This document shows positions 6,902 through 17,143 of a DNA stretch of 64,000 nucleotides, one piece after another. The stretch lies in the NCBI GenBank assembly GCA_013347225.1, contig CP054595.1:1852415-1916414 (forward strand). Direction: 5' to 3'. The notes beneath the pieces were generated by a model that did not search any database, had not been told where the DNA came from, and was given only the letters and a program-made list of their open reading frames with translations. This DNA comes from Candidatus Accumulibacter similis (GTDB lineage Bacteria; Pseudomonadota; Gammaproteobacteria; Burkholderiales; Rhodocyclaceae). The first letter of the stretch is position 1; every line of letters begins with the position of its first letter. The position numbers and the translations under genes are program-made.

Positions 6902-9900
6902 ATGCCGCACGAAAGCGAAATCGCCGAGGTCAAGCAGGTCTTCCTCAGCGCGACTGCGCAGGACTGCCGCCAGTACCGTGAAGCGGTGCGCGACGTCGTG
7001 CAGGACAACGTGCCGCAGGGCAAGGTCTTCCTGCAGGAGAACTGGGCCGAAGGAGGGCAGTTCGTGGTCGATGTCTGCCGGCAACGGGTGCGGACCTGCG
7101 ACGCGTACATGGGGCTGTTCGGCCACCGCTACGGCTGGCAGCCGCCCGGTTACACGCGCTCGATCACCGAACTCGAGTTTCTCTGGGCGCGCGAGCGATG
7201 GCCGCAGCGCGTGGCGCCGATCTTCATCCTATTGCCGGAAAAAGGCAGCGAGGCGGACAGGCAGTTGCACGATTGGGCGGCGCCGTACATTGAGCAGGAG
7301 TGTTCGGACGACGCGGCGCGCTGCCGGCACGACCAGGCGCAACTGGCCATCCTGAAGTCGGTCGGCGACTGGGCGGCCGACGGCCGCATGCTGACCTTCT
7401 ACGGCAACCGGCGGCAGCTCGAAGGCAAGGCGCTGTCGACGATCCAGAACTGGACCATGGATCTGCTCCGCCAGGCGCTGGCGGGCCGCCGCCGAGCGGC
7501 CGGCGACATTCCGGCGGACGAACTCGGACGCCTCGGATGGCCAGCGCGAGTTCGCCGAGTTCCTCTGCCGCTGCGACGAGTGGGACGACTGCGCACCGCC
7601 GCTGTGCGGGCAGCCGGCCGAGCTCGACAACGTCGCCTCGCTGATCTGCTGGACCTGCGGGCAGTTGCAGCAGCCTCTGCTCGGCAACGCGAGCATCGAC
7701 GCGTTGGCCGAGGTGCTCGCCGCGCGTTTCGAGGAGTGTGGCTCGCTGGTTTTCGTCCAGCGCAGCGCCGGTCGCGACGCAGAGCTGCTCTGGCTCTGCG
7801 TGCAGGCGATGGAGCGCCGCGCCAGCTGCGCCGGCGACCTGCGGCTCGCCGAGTTCCTCGTCATCCAGCTCTGGGTCGCGCTCGCCTTTCTCGAACCGGC
7901 GAGCGCCGCGCAGGCTTTCGCCGACGCGCTCTGCCAGGCCGGCGACGCGCCGGCAGCCGCGCTCCTGCGCCTCGGCGGGCTGACCTCGGCGATCGAAATG
8001 CCGCTCGCCAGCGAGCAGACGCTGCTCGCCCACGCCAGGGCGATGGACGCGCTTGTCAGTGGCGACGACGAGCGAGCGCAGGAGCCGGAGCCGGCTGCGG
8101 GCGCGGCCGCGCCAGCGCAGCCGCGCAGGACTTGCGGCGTGCTGCTTGCTGCCAGGAAGCCCGACGGCGAAGTCGAGCGCGGAGTGCCGGGGCGGCTCGA
8201 TCTGGTCTTCGCGATGATCCGCGATGCCCTCGGCGAGCTTGGATTGGACTGCCTGCGGCTCGACCCGCTTGTCGTCGCCGGTGAACGGGTACGCGCGCTC
8301 TACGAAAACCTGCTCGCCGCCGATCTCGTCGTCTGCGACCTGTCGGCGAGCGACCCGGGCATTGCCTGCCTGATTGGCGTCTGGTGGGCGCTGCGGCCGT
8401 CGGGTACGCTGGTGATCGCCGAGCACGCTTACCGCGCAACCGTCGGCAACCTCGCCGAGCGGCTGTTGCGCTACCAGCCGCAGGATGACGGAATCGCCGG
8501 CGCTGCGCGCGCACGCTTCGTCGATCGGCTGCGGTCGATCGACGGCGAGGGTGATGTTCGCTACCTGCGCAGCGAGGTCCATGCCGATGGTTCGCTGCTG
8601 CCGCCCGGGCCAGCGGACTCGGGTGCCGTGGTCGCCGGCAGCGCCGGCGCCGAAATCGAGCGGATCAAGGGGCCGCGCGGGCGATGCCTCGTCGTGCAGG
8701 CTTTCGGGCGGTTCTCCGCATGGCGCACCGCGCGGACCTACGGGCTTGACGAGTCGTACCCGATCATCGCAGAGGCGGTCGCCAGCCTTGGTCTCGAGTG
8801 CCTGCGCTTCGACACCGGCGAGTCGCGAGTCATCGACGGCTCGATGTTCCGGCTGCTGCACGAAGCGGAAGTGGTGATCGCCGACCTGTCCTGCCGGCTC
8901 GAGGATGTCTTCCTGGCATTGGGTATCCGCTTCGGTCTCTGCCCGGCGCGGACGATCCTGGTCGCTGCCGATGGTCCGTTTCGAGCCGCTGGACACGTCT
9001 CGAGGCATTGCCGATCCGGCAGGTTTCCGCTCCGGCCTGGCGACCGGCGCAGTCGACAGCTCGGTCTACCTCGCCCTGCCGACGCTGCGTCCGCCGATGA
9101 GGAAGGGCGAAGCGGCCGTCGAGGAATGGGCGGGCGGCGACGGGGGCACCGATGTTCCGTGGGCGAGCGCGACCGGCAGCGACGAGTACGGGCGCTGGGC
9201 CGAGATCGACGTTGCCGGCGTCCGCCAGCGCTTCCGCTGGATCGCGCCGGGGAGTTTCGTGATGGGGTCGCCGGGCAGCGAGGCGCAGCGCTTCGATGAC
9301 GAGGTGCAGCACCGGGTCACGCTGACCCGTGGCTTCTGGCTTGCCGATACGGCCTGCACGCAGGCGTTGTGGCAGGCGGTGATGGGCGGCAATCCCAGCA
9401 CGTGCGCCGATGATCCGCGCAATCCGGTCGCGAACGTCAGTGGGCAGGACGTGCAGTCGTTCATCGTGTCACTCAACCGCCGCATTCCCGGGTTGCACGC
9501 GCGGCTGCCGAGCGAAGCCGAATGGGAATGCGCGTGTCGCGCCGGGACGACGACGCCTTTTTCGTTTGGCGAGAACATCTGGCCCAAGCAGGTCAACTAC
9601 GATGGCGGTTACCCTTACGCCGGGGGCAAGAAGGGGCTCTATCGGCAACGTACCGTCCCGGTCGGCTTGCTGCCGCCGAACCCGTGGGGTCTCGACGAGA
9701 TGCACGGAAACGTCCGGGAGTGGTGCGCCGATTGGTACGGTCCGTACCCAGCTGGCGAACAGATCGATCCGCGTGGTCCGCGGGCAGGTGGCGAGCGCGT
9801 GTTGCGCGGCGGCTCGTGGCTCGACTTCGGCGGGAGCGTGCGTTCCGCCGTCCGGCGCAATCGCTGTGGCTCGAAACTGCAAAGCCTCATATACTTTCGG

Positions 9901-9936
9901 CACTCCCCCTTGTCCTCTGGCCTTGGTCACGCCTCG
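6902..9936 (+). pseudogene. DUF4062, two TIR-like modules and SUMF1: frameshifted conflict-type gene
   Basis: Three frames in succession give one coherent protein of about 1000 residues. Frame 1 (from ATG 6902) is DUF4062: KQVFLSATAQDCRQYREAV, GLFGHRYGW, SITELEF. Near 7530 sense passes to the next frame (DGQREFAEFLCRC), which then has two tandem TIR-like/nucleoside deoxyribosyltransferase-like modules, each with an LLxADVVxADLS strand (about 8150-8430 and 8670-8960). Near 8970 it shifts again (VRFEPLDTSRG) into a SUMF1/formylglycine-enzyme-like domain (about 9205-9880: IAPGSFVMGS, RLPSEAEWE, GNVREWCADW, LRGGSW). Both shifts correspond to one extra base. SUMF1 lacks its usual GFRL ending and reads on into the ATPase. 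Either a pseudogene or two assembly errors. Confidence 0.6.
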
Positions 9937-11217
9937 ATGTTCTCGCACATTCAGACGCGTCATTTCCGCAGCCTCAAGGCCGTCGATCAACGACTGGGCC
10001 CGATGCAGGCATTGGTTGGCCCGAACGCCAGCGGCAAGACGACGTTTCTCGATGTCATCGGCTTGCTCAGCGATCTGGTCCGTCGCCGAGGCGACGTCCG
10101 TGAGACCATTCTGTCGCGCAGTGCCAGCTTTCACCAATTGATCTGGCAGGGGCCGGGCGAGGACTCGCGGCAACGCGCAGCCTTCCAGCTTGCTGTCGAG
10201 GCGCCCATACCCGCTGCCGTTCGTCTTCGCATGGCCGAGGACAAGCTGCGGTATACGCTGGTACGGTACGAGTTGGAGATTGGGCTGGACGTGGCAAACA
10301 ATGAACTGGGGCTCAACCACGAGACCCTCTGGTTGCGCACACCCGACGAAGAGCGGCGGCCGCTGCAGCGGGACATGTTTCCGCTGGTGCCCGTCGACGC
10401 GCCGACGATTCTCGTGGCCAAAGGGCGACCGGGGTGCAAAGTGGTGATGAAGAAGACGCCCGGAGGCAACGACAACTATTACACGGAAGGAGCGAAGTCC
10501 TACGCACCCTCGTTTCGGCTGGGGCGCAGCAAACTGGCTCTGGCGCACATTCCGGCTGACGAGGCGAGCTTTCCAGTCAGTTCCTGGTTTCGGGATCTGC
10601 TTGAAACCGGCGTGCGCAAGATGGTGCTCAACAGCCAGATCATTCGTCAACCGAGCCCACCAGGACTGGGCCTGGAGTTCCAGACCAACGGCTCCAACCT
10701 GCCATGGGTGATCGCCGAACTGCGCCGCGAGCCGCAGCGCTTTGCGGATTGGTTGGATCACGTACGTACGGCGCTCGAAGACATTGCCGACATCGATACG
10801 GTCGAGCGCCAAGAGGATCGGCACCGCTACCTGGTCATCAAGTACGCCAATGGTGCGGAGGTCCCTTCGTGGCTGGCTTCCGACGGTACGCTGCGGCTCT
10901 TGGCCTTGACGATTCCAGCGTACCTGAAGGATCTCGATGGCGTCTTCCTGATCGAAGAACCGGAAAACGGCATACACCCGCGCGCCATCGAGACCGTCAT
11001 CCAGTCACTATCGTCGATCTACGATGGCCAGGTGCTGATTGCCACGCACAGTCCTGTCGCACTGAACATGCTCGACCCGGCACAGGTCCTTTGCTTCGCC
11101 AAGGACCGGTCGGGAGCGACGGATATCGTTGCCGGCGACCGTCATCCGGCCCTGCAGCAATGGAAGCAGGGGCAGCCGGACCTCGGTGTGCTGTTTGCTG
11201 CCGGTATTCTGAGCTGA
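9937..11217 (+). CDS. AAA (ABC/SMC-like, AAA_21) ATPase of a defence module
   Basis: This 426-residue ATPase has Walker A G28-PNASGKT35, a signature-like SDGTLRLLAL at about residue 310, Walker B VFLIEEPENGIHP at about 335-347 and a switch histidine in IATHSPVALN near 368. It is the overcoming-lysogenisation-like layout of single-domain AAA_21 ATPases that power nuclease or partner proteins in phage defence. ATG 9937 is the likely start because family similarity begins there (MFSHIQTRHFRSLKAV). The frame is open upstream into the SUMF1 domain with no stop, so a fusion product is formally possible. A TATACT at about 9892 may be its own promoter. The partner gene begins seven bases after the stop. 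Confidence 0.8.
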   Translation: MFSHIQTRHFRSLKAVDQRLGPMQALVGPNASGKTTFLDVIGLLSDLVRRRGDVRETILSRSASFHQLIWQGPGEDSRQRAAFQLAVEAPIPAAVRLRMAEDKLRYTLVRYELEIGLDVANNELGLNHETLWLRTPDEERRPLQRDMFPLVPVDAPTILVAKGRPGCKVVMKKTPGGNDNYYTEGAKSYAPSFRLGRSKLALAHIPADEASFPVSSWFRDLLETGVRKMVLNSQIIRQPSPPGLGLEFQTNGSNLPWVIAELRREPQRFADWLDHVRTALEDIADIDTVERQEDRHRYLVIKYANGAEVPSWLASDGTLRLLALTIPAYLKDLDGVFLIEEPENGIHPRAIETVIQSLSSIYDGQVLIATHSPVALNMLDPAQVLCFAKDRSGATDIVAGDRHPALQQWKQGQPDLGVLFAAGILS

Positions 11218-11224
11218 GTCCGCG

Positions 11225-11830
11225 TTGCAGGACCTCGTAGCGTTGGTGGCCGACAAGAACATGCAGTTTGCTCTGCAGGGTGCCCTGGCTCGTCCGCAGG
11301 CCCTGGGCATTCGCTCCTTGACGTACGCCATTCGCCCACACATGGGGCGCGACGGGGGTGTCCGGACCACCGGCGCAGACGTGCTGGCCTGCGATGCCGG
11401 CCGTTTTCGGCACGCACTGATGATGCTGGATTTTCAAGGCTGTGGGCAGGAACACGAGACCCCACTGACTCTGGAAGCCAGGCTGGACGAGCAACTGCAG
11501 CGGGTCTGGGGCGCGCGCGCCAAAGCGATCGCGATCTCACCGGAAGTCGATATCTGGCTGTGGGGAGCCGACAACGCACTGCACGAGGTTTTTCAATGGC
11601 AGAAGGCCACCTCAATTCGCGACTGGCTGCATGCCCAGGGCTTTGATTTCGATGCCCAAGGCAAGCCGCGGCAACCGAAAGAGGCGATGGAAGCGGTTTG
11701 CCGCAAGCAAAGGCTGCCCCGCTCTTCGGCCATCTACGAAAAGATCACCGGTCGTATCAGCCTTCAGCATTGCACCGATCCGACGTTCCAACGCTTGCGG
11801 AGGCAACTCGTTACCTGGTTCGGGCACTGA
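11225..11830 (+). CDS. Putative ATPase-partner protein of unknown fold
   Basis: This 201-residue protein is encoded right behind the AAA ATPase and probably acts with it. It contains acidic positions set in short strands (LVALVADKNM, LMMLDFQG, AIAISPEVDIWLWG) reminiscent of Toprim/DUF4276-like partners. Its C-terminal PKEAMEAVCRKQRLPRSSAIYEKI recalls the roughly 200-residue partners of AAA ATPases, such as the MAD3-MAD4 pair of the methylation-associated defence system; that link is from memory and uncertain. An in-frame stop at 11210 limits the start: TTG 11225 gives the longest frame, ATG 11261 is the alternative. No catalytic site can be claimed. Confidence 0.55.
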   Translation: MQDLVALVADKNMQFALQGALARPQALGIRSLTYAIRPHMGRDGGVRTTGADVLACDAGRFRHALMMLDFQGCGQEHETPLTLEARLDEQLQRVWGARAKAIAISPEVDIWLWGADNALHEVFQWQKATSIRDWLHAQGFDFDAQGKPRQPKEAMEAVCRKQRLPRSSAIYEKITGRISLQHCTDPTFQRLRRQLVTWFGH

Positions 11831-11884
11831 TTTCAACCGGCCTTGGTGTTAGTCTGTCCGCTCACCTCTGATCGCCATTCACCA

Positions 11885-14638
11885 ATGCAAACCGAGCGCC
11901 AAACCCGCCAGGAACAGATCGACCGCCAACTGGGGCGCGCCGGATGGGCGTTCGGCAGCCGTCGTTTGATCACCGAATTCCTTGTCCCGATGCCGTCCGG
12001 CATCCGCGAGCCCGGCGCCGGCGAGCGCCGAACCGTCGAGTTCGCTGACTATGCCCTGCTCGATCGCTTGGGCCGGCCCCTGGCAATCGTTGAAGCCAAG
12101 CGTTCCAGCCGCGACCCGCTGGAGGGCGAGCGGCAGGCAGCCGACTACGCCGAAGCCATTCGCCAGAAGTCCGGGAGCGATCCGTTCGTGTTTCTGGCCA
12201 ATGGCAACGAAATCTGGTTCTGGCATCGCAAGCTCTATCCACCCCGCAAGGTGAGCGGCTTCTTCACCGAAGACGATCTCCTTCGTCTGGCCCATCTCGA
12301 CCGCTTTGGCACTCCGCTTGCCGGCCAGATGCCGTCGACACGAATCATCGATCGCTCGTACCAAATCGAAGCGGTCAAGACGATCGCCGAGGGGATCGAG
12401 CAGGCGCGCCGCCGCTTTCTGATGGTCTTGGCGACCGGAACGGGCAAGACCCGTGTCGCAGTCGCGCTCATCGAGTTGCTGCAGCGACGCGAGCGCATTC
12501 AGCGCGTCCTGTTCCTCGCCGATCGACGCGAACTCGTCAAGCAGGCGCTCGGCGCCTTCAAGGAGCATCTGCCCGGCGCGCCGCGCGCCTGGATCGAGGG
12601 CGGCACCATTGACAGGGACGCCCAGATTCATTTCGCCACCTATCCCGGCATGATGTCGCTCTACCAGCAGTTGTCGCCCGGCTACTACGACCTGATCGTC
12701 GCAGACGAAAGCCACCGTTCGATCTACAGTCGCTACAAGTCAATCCTCGACCATTTCGACGCCATCACCCTCGGCCTGACCGCCACACCCACGGACTTTC
12801 TCGACCACAACACCTTCGATCTGTTCGACTGTCGCGATGACTCGCCGAGCTTCTATTACGGCTACGACGAGGCGGTTCGTGACCGCTGCCTGGTTCCCTA
12901 CCGGCCGGTGCACGTCGCGCGCACGACTTTTCAGGTCGAAGGGTTGCAGCCCGGCGACCTGCCCGAGGAAGTCAAGCAGCAGGTTCGCGAACAAGGCATC
13001 GACCCAGATCAGTTCTCATTCGAGGGCTCGGACCTCGAACGCTGCGTGACGAATAGTGGCACCAACGACGCCATCGTCCGCGAGTTCATGGACAACGCGA
13101 TCAAGGACGCGGTCGGCACGCTGCCCGCCAAGTCGATCATCTTTGCCGTCTCCCACAAGCATGCCCTCGAGATCTACAAGAGCTTCAATCGACTCTACCC
13201 GGACCTGCAACGCAGAGGGTTGGCAAGAGTGATCGACAGTCAGATGGAGCGCGCCGACAAGACGCTGGACGATTTCAAGAACCGGGGCTTCCCGCGTGTC
13301 GCCATCTCGGTCGACATGCTCGACACCGGAATCGATGTGCCGCCCATCCGCAACCTGGTCTTTGCCAAGCCGGTATTCAGCAAGGTCAAGTTCTGGCAGA
13401 TGCTCGGCCGTGGCACCCGCCCCTGGACCGACCCCTTGAACGGGCTGAAGAAAGAGGATTTCCTGGTCATCGACCACTGGGACAATTTCGACTACTTCCA
13501 GGTGAACAAGGACGGCAGCGCGGCATCAGTCTCAGAACCTTTGCCGACACGACTCTTCCGCCTGCGGCTGGAAAAGCTCCAGATCCTGGCCGGGCGCTCC
13601 GAAACCGAGCCGGTTTCCTTTACACGCAAGCAGTTGCAGGATCTCGTCGGCACCTTGCCGCTGGAGAACATCAACGTCGCCCCACACGCGGACGAGATTC
13701 GCGCCCTGGCCACGACAGAAGCGCCGTGGCGCGAGCTGACCGACGAGCGCGTGACGCACCTGTCGCAGACGATCGCGCCGCTGCTACGCTTTTCTGTCGC
13801 CGGCTCCTACGCCGAACTGCAATTCGAGAACCAGACCGAGCAACTTGCCCTTGCCCATCTGCGTGCAGACGCCGGCGAGGTGCAGAGACTGCGGGTGAAC
13901 ATCAGCGAGAACCTTGCCCTGTTGCCGACCGAGATCCCGGAAGTTCGGGCACACCTCGCCGCCCTGACCGCCACGCGCAGCGACGCCTTCTGGGCGAAGC
14001 TCTCGTTTACAGGCATCATGGAATTGCAGCAGACCTTCGCGCCGCTGATGCGCTTCCGCAACCGCCGGCCGCCCGGGACGATGGTTCGGCTTTCGCTGCC
14101 CGATGCGATTCAAAGGCGACACTGGATTCTCTTCGGCCCGTCCGGCGAGGGCGCTTTTGCCGAGACCTACCGGGCGCAGGTCGAAGCGCTCGTCAAGGAC
14201 CTCGCCGGCGACAACCCCGCACTGCAACGACTGAAGAAGGGACAGGAGCTGACGCCCGATGACTATGCCGCCATCGCCGCGGCACTGGAAGGGCCGGACC
14301 TGTTCATTACCGAAGATCGACTGCGCGAAGCCTACGGCCAGCCCAGGGCTTCGCTGGTGGACTTCCTGCGCCACATCCTGAAAGTCTCGATGCTGCCCAG
14401 CCGGGAGGAAACGATCGCCAGTGCCTTCGACGACTGGGTCCGCGAACATCCCCGCCTCTCCGCGACGCAACTCATGTTCATCCGCACCGTGCGCAAGGCC
14501 GTCCTGCAGAAAGCCAGAGTCTCTTCGCTGGACGCCCTGCGCAAGCCGCCGTTTTCGGCCATTGGCGATCCGGCTACACTTTTCCCAGAGGCGGAGCTGA
14601 ACGAACTCTTCGCTCTCGTCGACGCCATCGCCGCCTAA
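11885..14638 (+). CDS. hsdR: Type I restriction enzyme R subunit (EcoEI-like)
   Basis: This 917-residue subunit carries nuclease and translocase. The N-terminal PD-(D/E)xK nuclease is visible as D (YALLDRLGR) and E-A-K (IVEAKRSS) at about residues 55-74. The SF2 motor follows, with Walker A ATGTGKT at about 181, VADESH (DEAD-box motif II) at about 271 and LTATPT soon after, then a second RecA lobe (FAVSHKHALEIY; MLDTGIDVP; GRGTRPW). The C-terminal 350 residues match the EcoEI_R_C type. ATG 11885 fits better than 11843, since family similarity begins with MQTERQTRQEQIDRQL. The gene looks intact, and hsdM follows after nine bases. Confidence 0.9.
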   Translation: MQTERQTRQEQIDRQLGRAGWAFGSRRLITEFLVPMPSGIREPGAGERRTVEFADYALLDRLGRPLAIVEAKRSSRDPLEGERQAADYAEAIRQKSGSDPFVFLANGNEIWFWHRKLYPPRKVSGFFTEDDLLRLAHLDRFGTPLAGQMPSTRIIDRSYQIEAVKTIAEGIEQARRRFLMVLATGTGKTRVAVALIELLQRRERIQRVLFLADRRELVKQALGAFKEHLPGAPRAWIEGGTIDRDAQIHFATYPGMMSLYQQLSPGYYDLIVADESHRSIYSRYKSILDHFDAITLGLTATPTDFLDHNTFDLFDCRDDSPSFYYGYDEAVRDRCLVPYRPVHVARTTFQVEGLQPGDLPEEVKQQVREQGIDPDQFSFEGSDLERCVTNSGTNDAIVREFMDNAIKDAVGTLPAKSIIFAVSHKHALEIYKSFNRLYPDLQRRGLARVIDSQMERADKTLDDFKNRGFPRVAISVDMLDTGIDVPPIRNLVFAKPVFSKVKFWQMLGRGTRPWTDPLNGLKKEDFLVIDHWDNFDYFQVNKDGSAASVSEPLPTRLFRLRLEKLQILAGRSETEPVSFTRKQLQDLVGTLPLENINVAPHADEIRALATTEAPWRELTDERVTHLSQTIAPLLRFSVAGSYAELQFENQTEQLALAHLRADAGEVQRLRVNISENLALLPTEIPEVRAHLAALTATRSDAFWAKLSFTGIMELQQTFAPLMRFRNRRPPGTMVRLSLPDAIQRRHWILFGPSGEGAFAETYRAQVEALVKDLAGDNPALQRLKKGQELTPDDYAAIAAALEGPDLFITEDRLREAYGQPRASLVDFLRHILKVSMLPSREETIASAFDDWVREHPRLSATQLMFIRTVRKAVLQKARVSSLDALRKPPFSAIGDPATLFPEAELNELFALVDAIAA

Positions 14639-14647
14639 GGAACCCTG

Positions 14648-17143
14648 ATGCTTTCTCCGCAGCTGCGCCGCAAGGTGCACGACCTCTGGTCGCTTTTCTG
14701 GTCTTCGGGGCTTTCCAACCCGCTGGTCGCCATCGAGCAGATCACTTATCTGCTCTTCATCCGCCAGCTGGAGGGACTCGATCGCGACCGTGTCGGCGCC
14801 GGCAAGACCTCGATCTACGCGCGCTGCGCTGCCGATCCGCAGGAAGATGTCGACTACGAGAAATGTCGGTGGTCGTACATCCGACAGACCCCCTCATTTC
14901 CGCTGCTCAACGACAGCGTCTTTCCCTGGCTGCGCCGCCTGGAACAGCGCGTGGGCCAGGCGCTGAATGGCGACACAACGCTGGGCAAAATCTCGGGCCG
15001 ACTCGGCGATGCCTACTTCGTCCTCGACGTCAACAAGACCGACACCCTCAAGCGTGCCGTCAGCCTGATCGACGAGTTGTTCAAGCACCTGGACACGCGT
15101 TCGGCCAACTCAGACATCATGGGCGATATCTTTGAGTACCTGCTCGAAGAGGTCAAGGAGTCTGGAAAGAACGGCCAGTTCCGCACGCCGCGGCATCTCA
15201 TCCGTTTCATGGTCGAACTGCTCGACCCCGATCCGGGCAAGACCGTTCTCGATCCGGCCTGCGGTTCCGGCGGCTTCCTGCTCAACACCATTCTGCACTG
15301 GAAGGCTGAGCACACGGATCGCGAGGTGTTACGCCTCGAATGGGACGGCACGCCGCATGACGTTCTTCCGGTCTGGCCGGACGGCGCCGACTTCGATTTC
15401 AGTCCGCTGTTCCGCGGCTACGACAACGACCGCACGATGGTCCGGATCGCCTGGATGAACCTCATCCTGCACGCTCTCGAGTCGCCCGAGGTGCATCAGC
15501 TCGACTCGCTGAGCAAGCGCCTGCCCGATACCGAGAGTGGCACCTACGACTACATCCTGGCCAATCCACCGTTCACTGGCAGCGTTGACGAAGGGGATCT
15601 CAGCGAGAACCGCCAGCGTTTTCCGCGTGATGGCAAGGGCAAGTCGGCGATCACGACCAAGAGCGAGCTGCTCTTCGTCTGGCTGATGCTCGATCTGCTG
15701 AAGATCGGCGGTCGCGTCGCGGTGATCGTTCCCGACGGGGTGCTCTTCGGCTCGACCAACGCCCACCGCGCACTGCGCCGGCAACTGCTGTTCGAGAACA
15801 CGCTCGAGGCCGTTGTCTCGCTGCCGGCCAACATGTTCCAACCCTACTCGGGCGTCAAGACCTCCATCCTCGTTTTCCAGAAGGCCGGAGAAACGGTGTC
15901 GCCGAGCGCCGAACCGCGCACGCGCGAGGTCTGGTTCTACGAGGTCGCCGACGAGGCCTTCTCTCTCGATCAGAAGCGCAAGGCGCTTTACGGCCAGGAC
16001 AACGATCTCTGGGACGCGCTGGTGAAATTCCGTGCATGGTCCCGCTATCGCAAGGGAGAGGCCGAGGACAACACCGGCGACACCCTTGTCGCCCTGCGAG
16101 CCGCCGCCACCGCGACCGACTACCATCAGCCCGACTACTGGGAGGAACGGTGGCGCAGCGTGGACGACGAGTTCCTGAAGGTTTTCCCCGACAAGGCCGG
16201 CGAGAAGGGCCGCACCTGGCCATTGCACGAACTGTGGCCAGAGGACTTTCCCTTCGACCCGAGCGACCGGCGGGGAGCGCGTCAGTACGACGACGTGGTG
16301 CTCGCCCGCGTCCGGCCGCGCTTCGAGGATGTCTGTCAGCGACTCGTCGAGCAGACCGTCAAGCACGCTTACGCCACCGCCCGGCAGCCGGAGGTCGAAA
16401 AGGCCTTGGCAACGGCCGATAAGAACGTCAGAGCCGTTGCCAATCAGCTCACCAAACGCGTCCGTGACGGCGCAATCCTCGACCGGGAGTTCGATCAGTT
16501 CGGGCAGAACGCACTGAAGACGGTGTTCAAGGAGCTGTCCGTCAAGGTCGCGGGCTGGGTCGCGGCGATTGCCCTTCCCGACGGACAGACCCGGGAATCC
16601 ATCGCCGAACCCGAGGTCGACCAGGTCGTTGAGACCCTCGCGCCGCTGCTGGTGGAGTTTGCCAAACTCGATGGTTACAACGTCTGGCGCAAGGGCATCG
16701 ACGCCAGGCATCGCGAAGGCAAGCTGGCGCCTTCCGATGCCGGCGAACCGACACGGCAGCCGACGCTGTCGAGCTGGATCGTCCCAGTGCGCCAGTGGGC
16801 CGAGCTGGAGAGCTGGGGTGAGGATCCGGAGACGGGAGAAGTCATCGCCAGACCCACGCACCAGGACGAATCGCTCGACCCCGAATACCTCGCCTGGCTG
16901 CGCGATGTGCTGAAGGTTTTCGACGATGACGCCACCGTTCGGAAAGAGCACCTCGACCGCCTCGACCCGGACTGCCTCGAAGCGCTGGACTTCAACCTTT
17001 CGGCCGGGCGTCACAAACCATTCGTCTTCGACGCCGGGCAGCACCGACCTCCGGCCGAGTTGATCGGTGAGCTGCAGGCGATTCACGCGGAGGTGAAGGA
17101 GCGGCTTGGAAGATTGCTGACGATGGTGGCAGGTGGGCAATGA
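14648..17143 (+). CDS. hsdM: Type I DNA N6-adenine methyltransferase M subunit
   Basis: This 831-residue subunit methylates adenine within the recognition site set by HsdS and is needed for restriction. The N-terminal helical HsdM domain (LRRKVHDLWSLFW; ITYLLFIRQLE) is followed by the SAM motif I DPACGSGGF near residue 202 and catalytic motif IV NPPF near 306, with YSGVKTSILVFQK after them. It is longer than a typical 500-residue HsdM; the extra C-terminal 300 residues are mixed helical and acidic, as in other long M subunits. Its stop overlaps the hsdS start in ATGA, so the two are translationally coupled. Confidence 0.92.
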   Translation: MLSPQLRRKVHDLWSLFWSSGLSNPLVAIEQITYLLFIRQLEGLDRDRVGAGKTSIYARCAADPQEDVDYEKCRWSYIRQTPSFPLLNDSVFPWLRRLEQRVGQALNGDTTLGKISGRLGDAYFVLDVNKTDTLKRAVSLIDELFKHLDTRSANSDIMGDIFEYLLEEVKESGKNGQFRTPRHLIRFMVELLDPDPGKTVLDPACGSGGFLLNTILHWKAEHTDREVLRLEWDGTPHDVLPVWPDGADFDFSPLFRGYDNDRTMVRIAWMNLILHALESPEVHQLDSLSKRLPDTESGTYDYILANPPFTGSVDEGDLSENRQRFPRDGKGKSAITTKSELLFVWLMLDLLKIGGRVAVIVPDGVLFGSTNAHRALRRQLLFENTLEAVVSLPANMFQPYSGVKTSILVFQKAGETVSPSAEPRTREVWFYEVADEAFSLDQKRKALYGQDNDLWDALVKFRAWSRYRKGEAEDNTGDTLVALRAAATATDYHQPDYWEERWRSVDDEFLKVFPDKAGEKGRTWPLHELWPEDFPFDPSDRRGARQYDDVVLARVRPRFEDVCQRLVEQTVKHAYATARQPEVEKALATADKNVRAVANQLTKRVRDGAILDREFDQFGQNALKTVFKELSVKVAGWVAAIALPDGQTRESIAEPEVDQVVETLAPLLVEFAKLDGYNVWRKGIDARHREGKLAPSDAGEPTRQPTLSSWIVPVRQWAELESWGEDPETGEVIARPTHQDESLDPEYLAWLRDVLKVFDDDATVRKEHLDRLDPDCLEALDFNLSAGRHKPFVFDAGQHRPPAELIGELQAIHAEVKERLGRLLTMVAGGQ

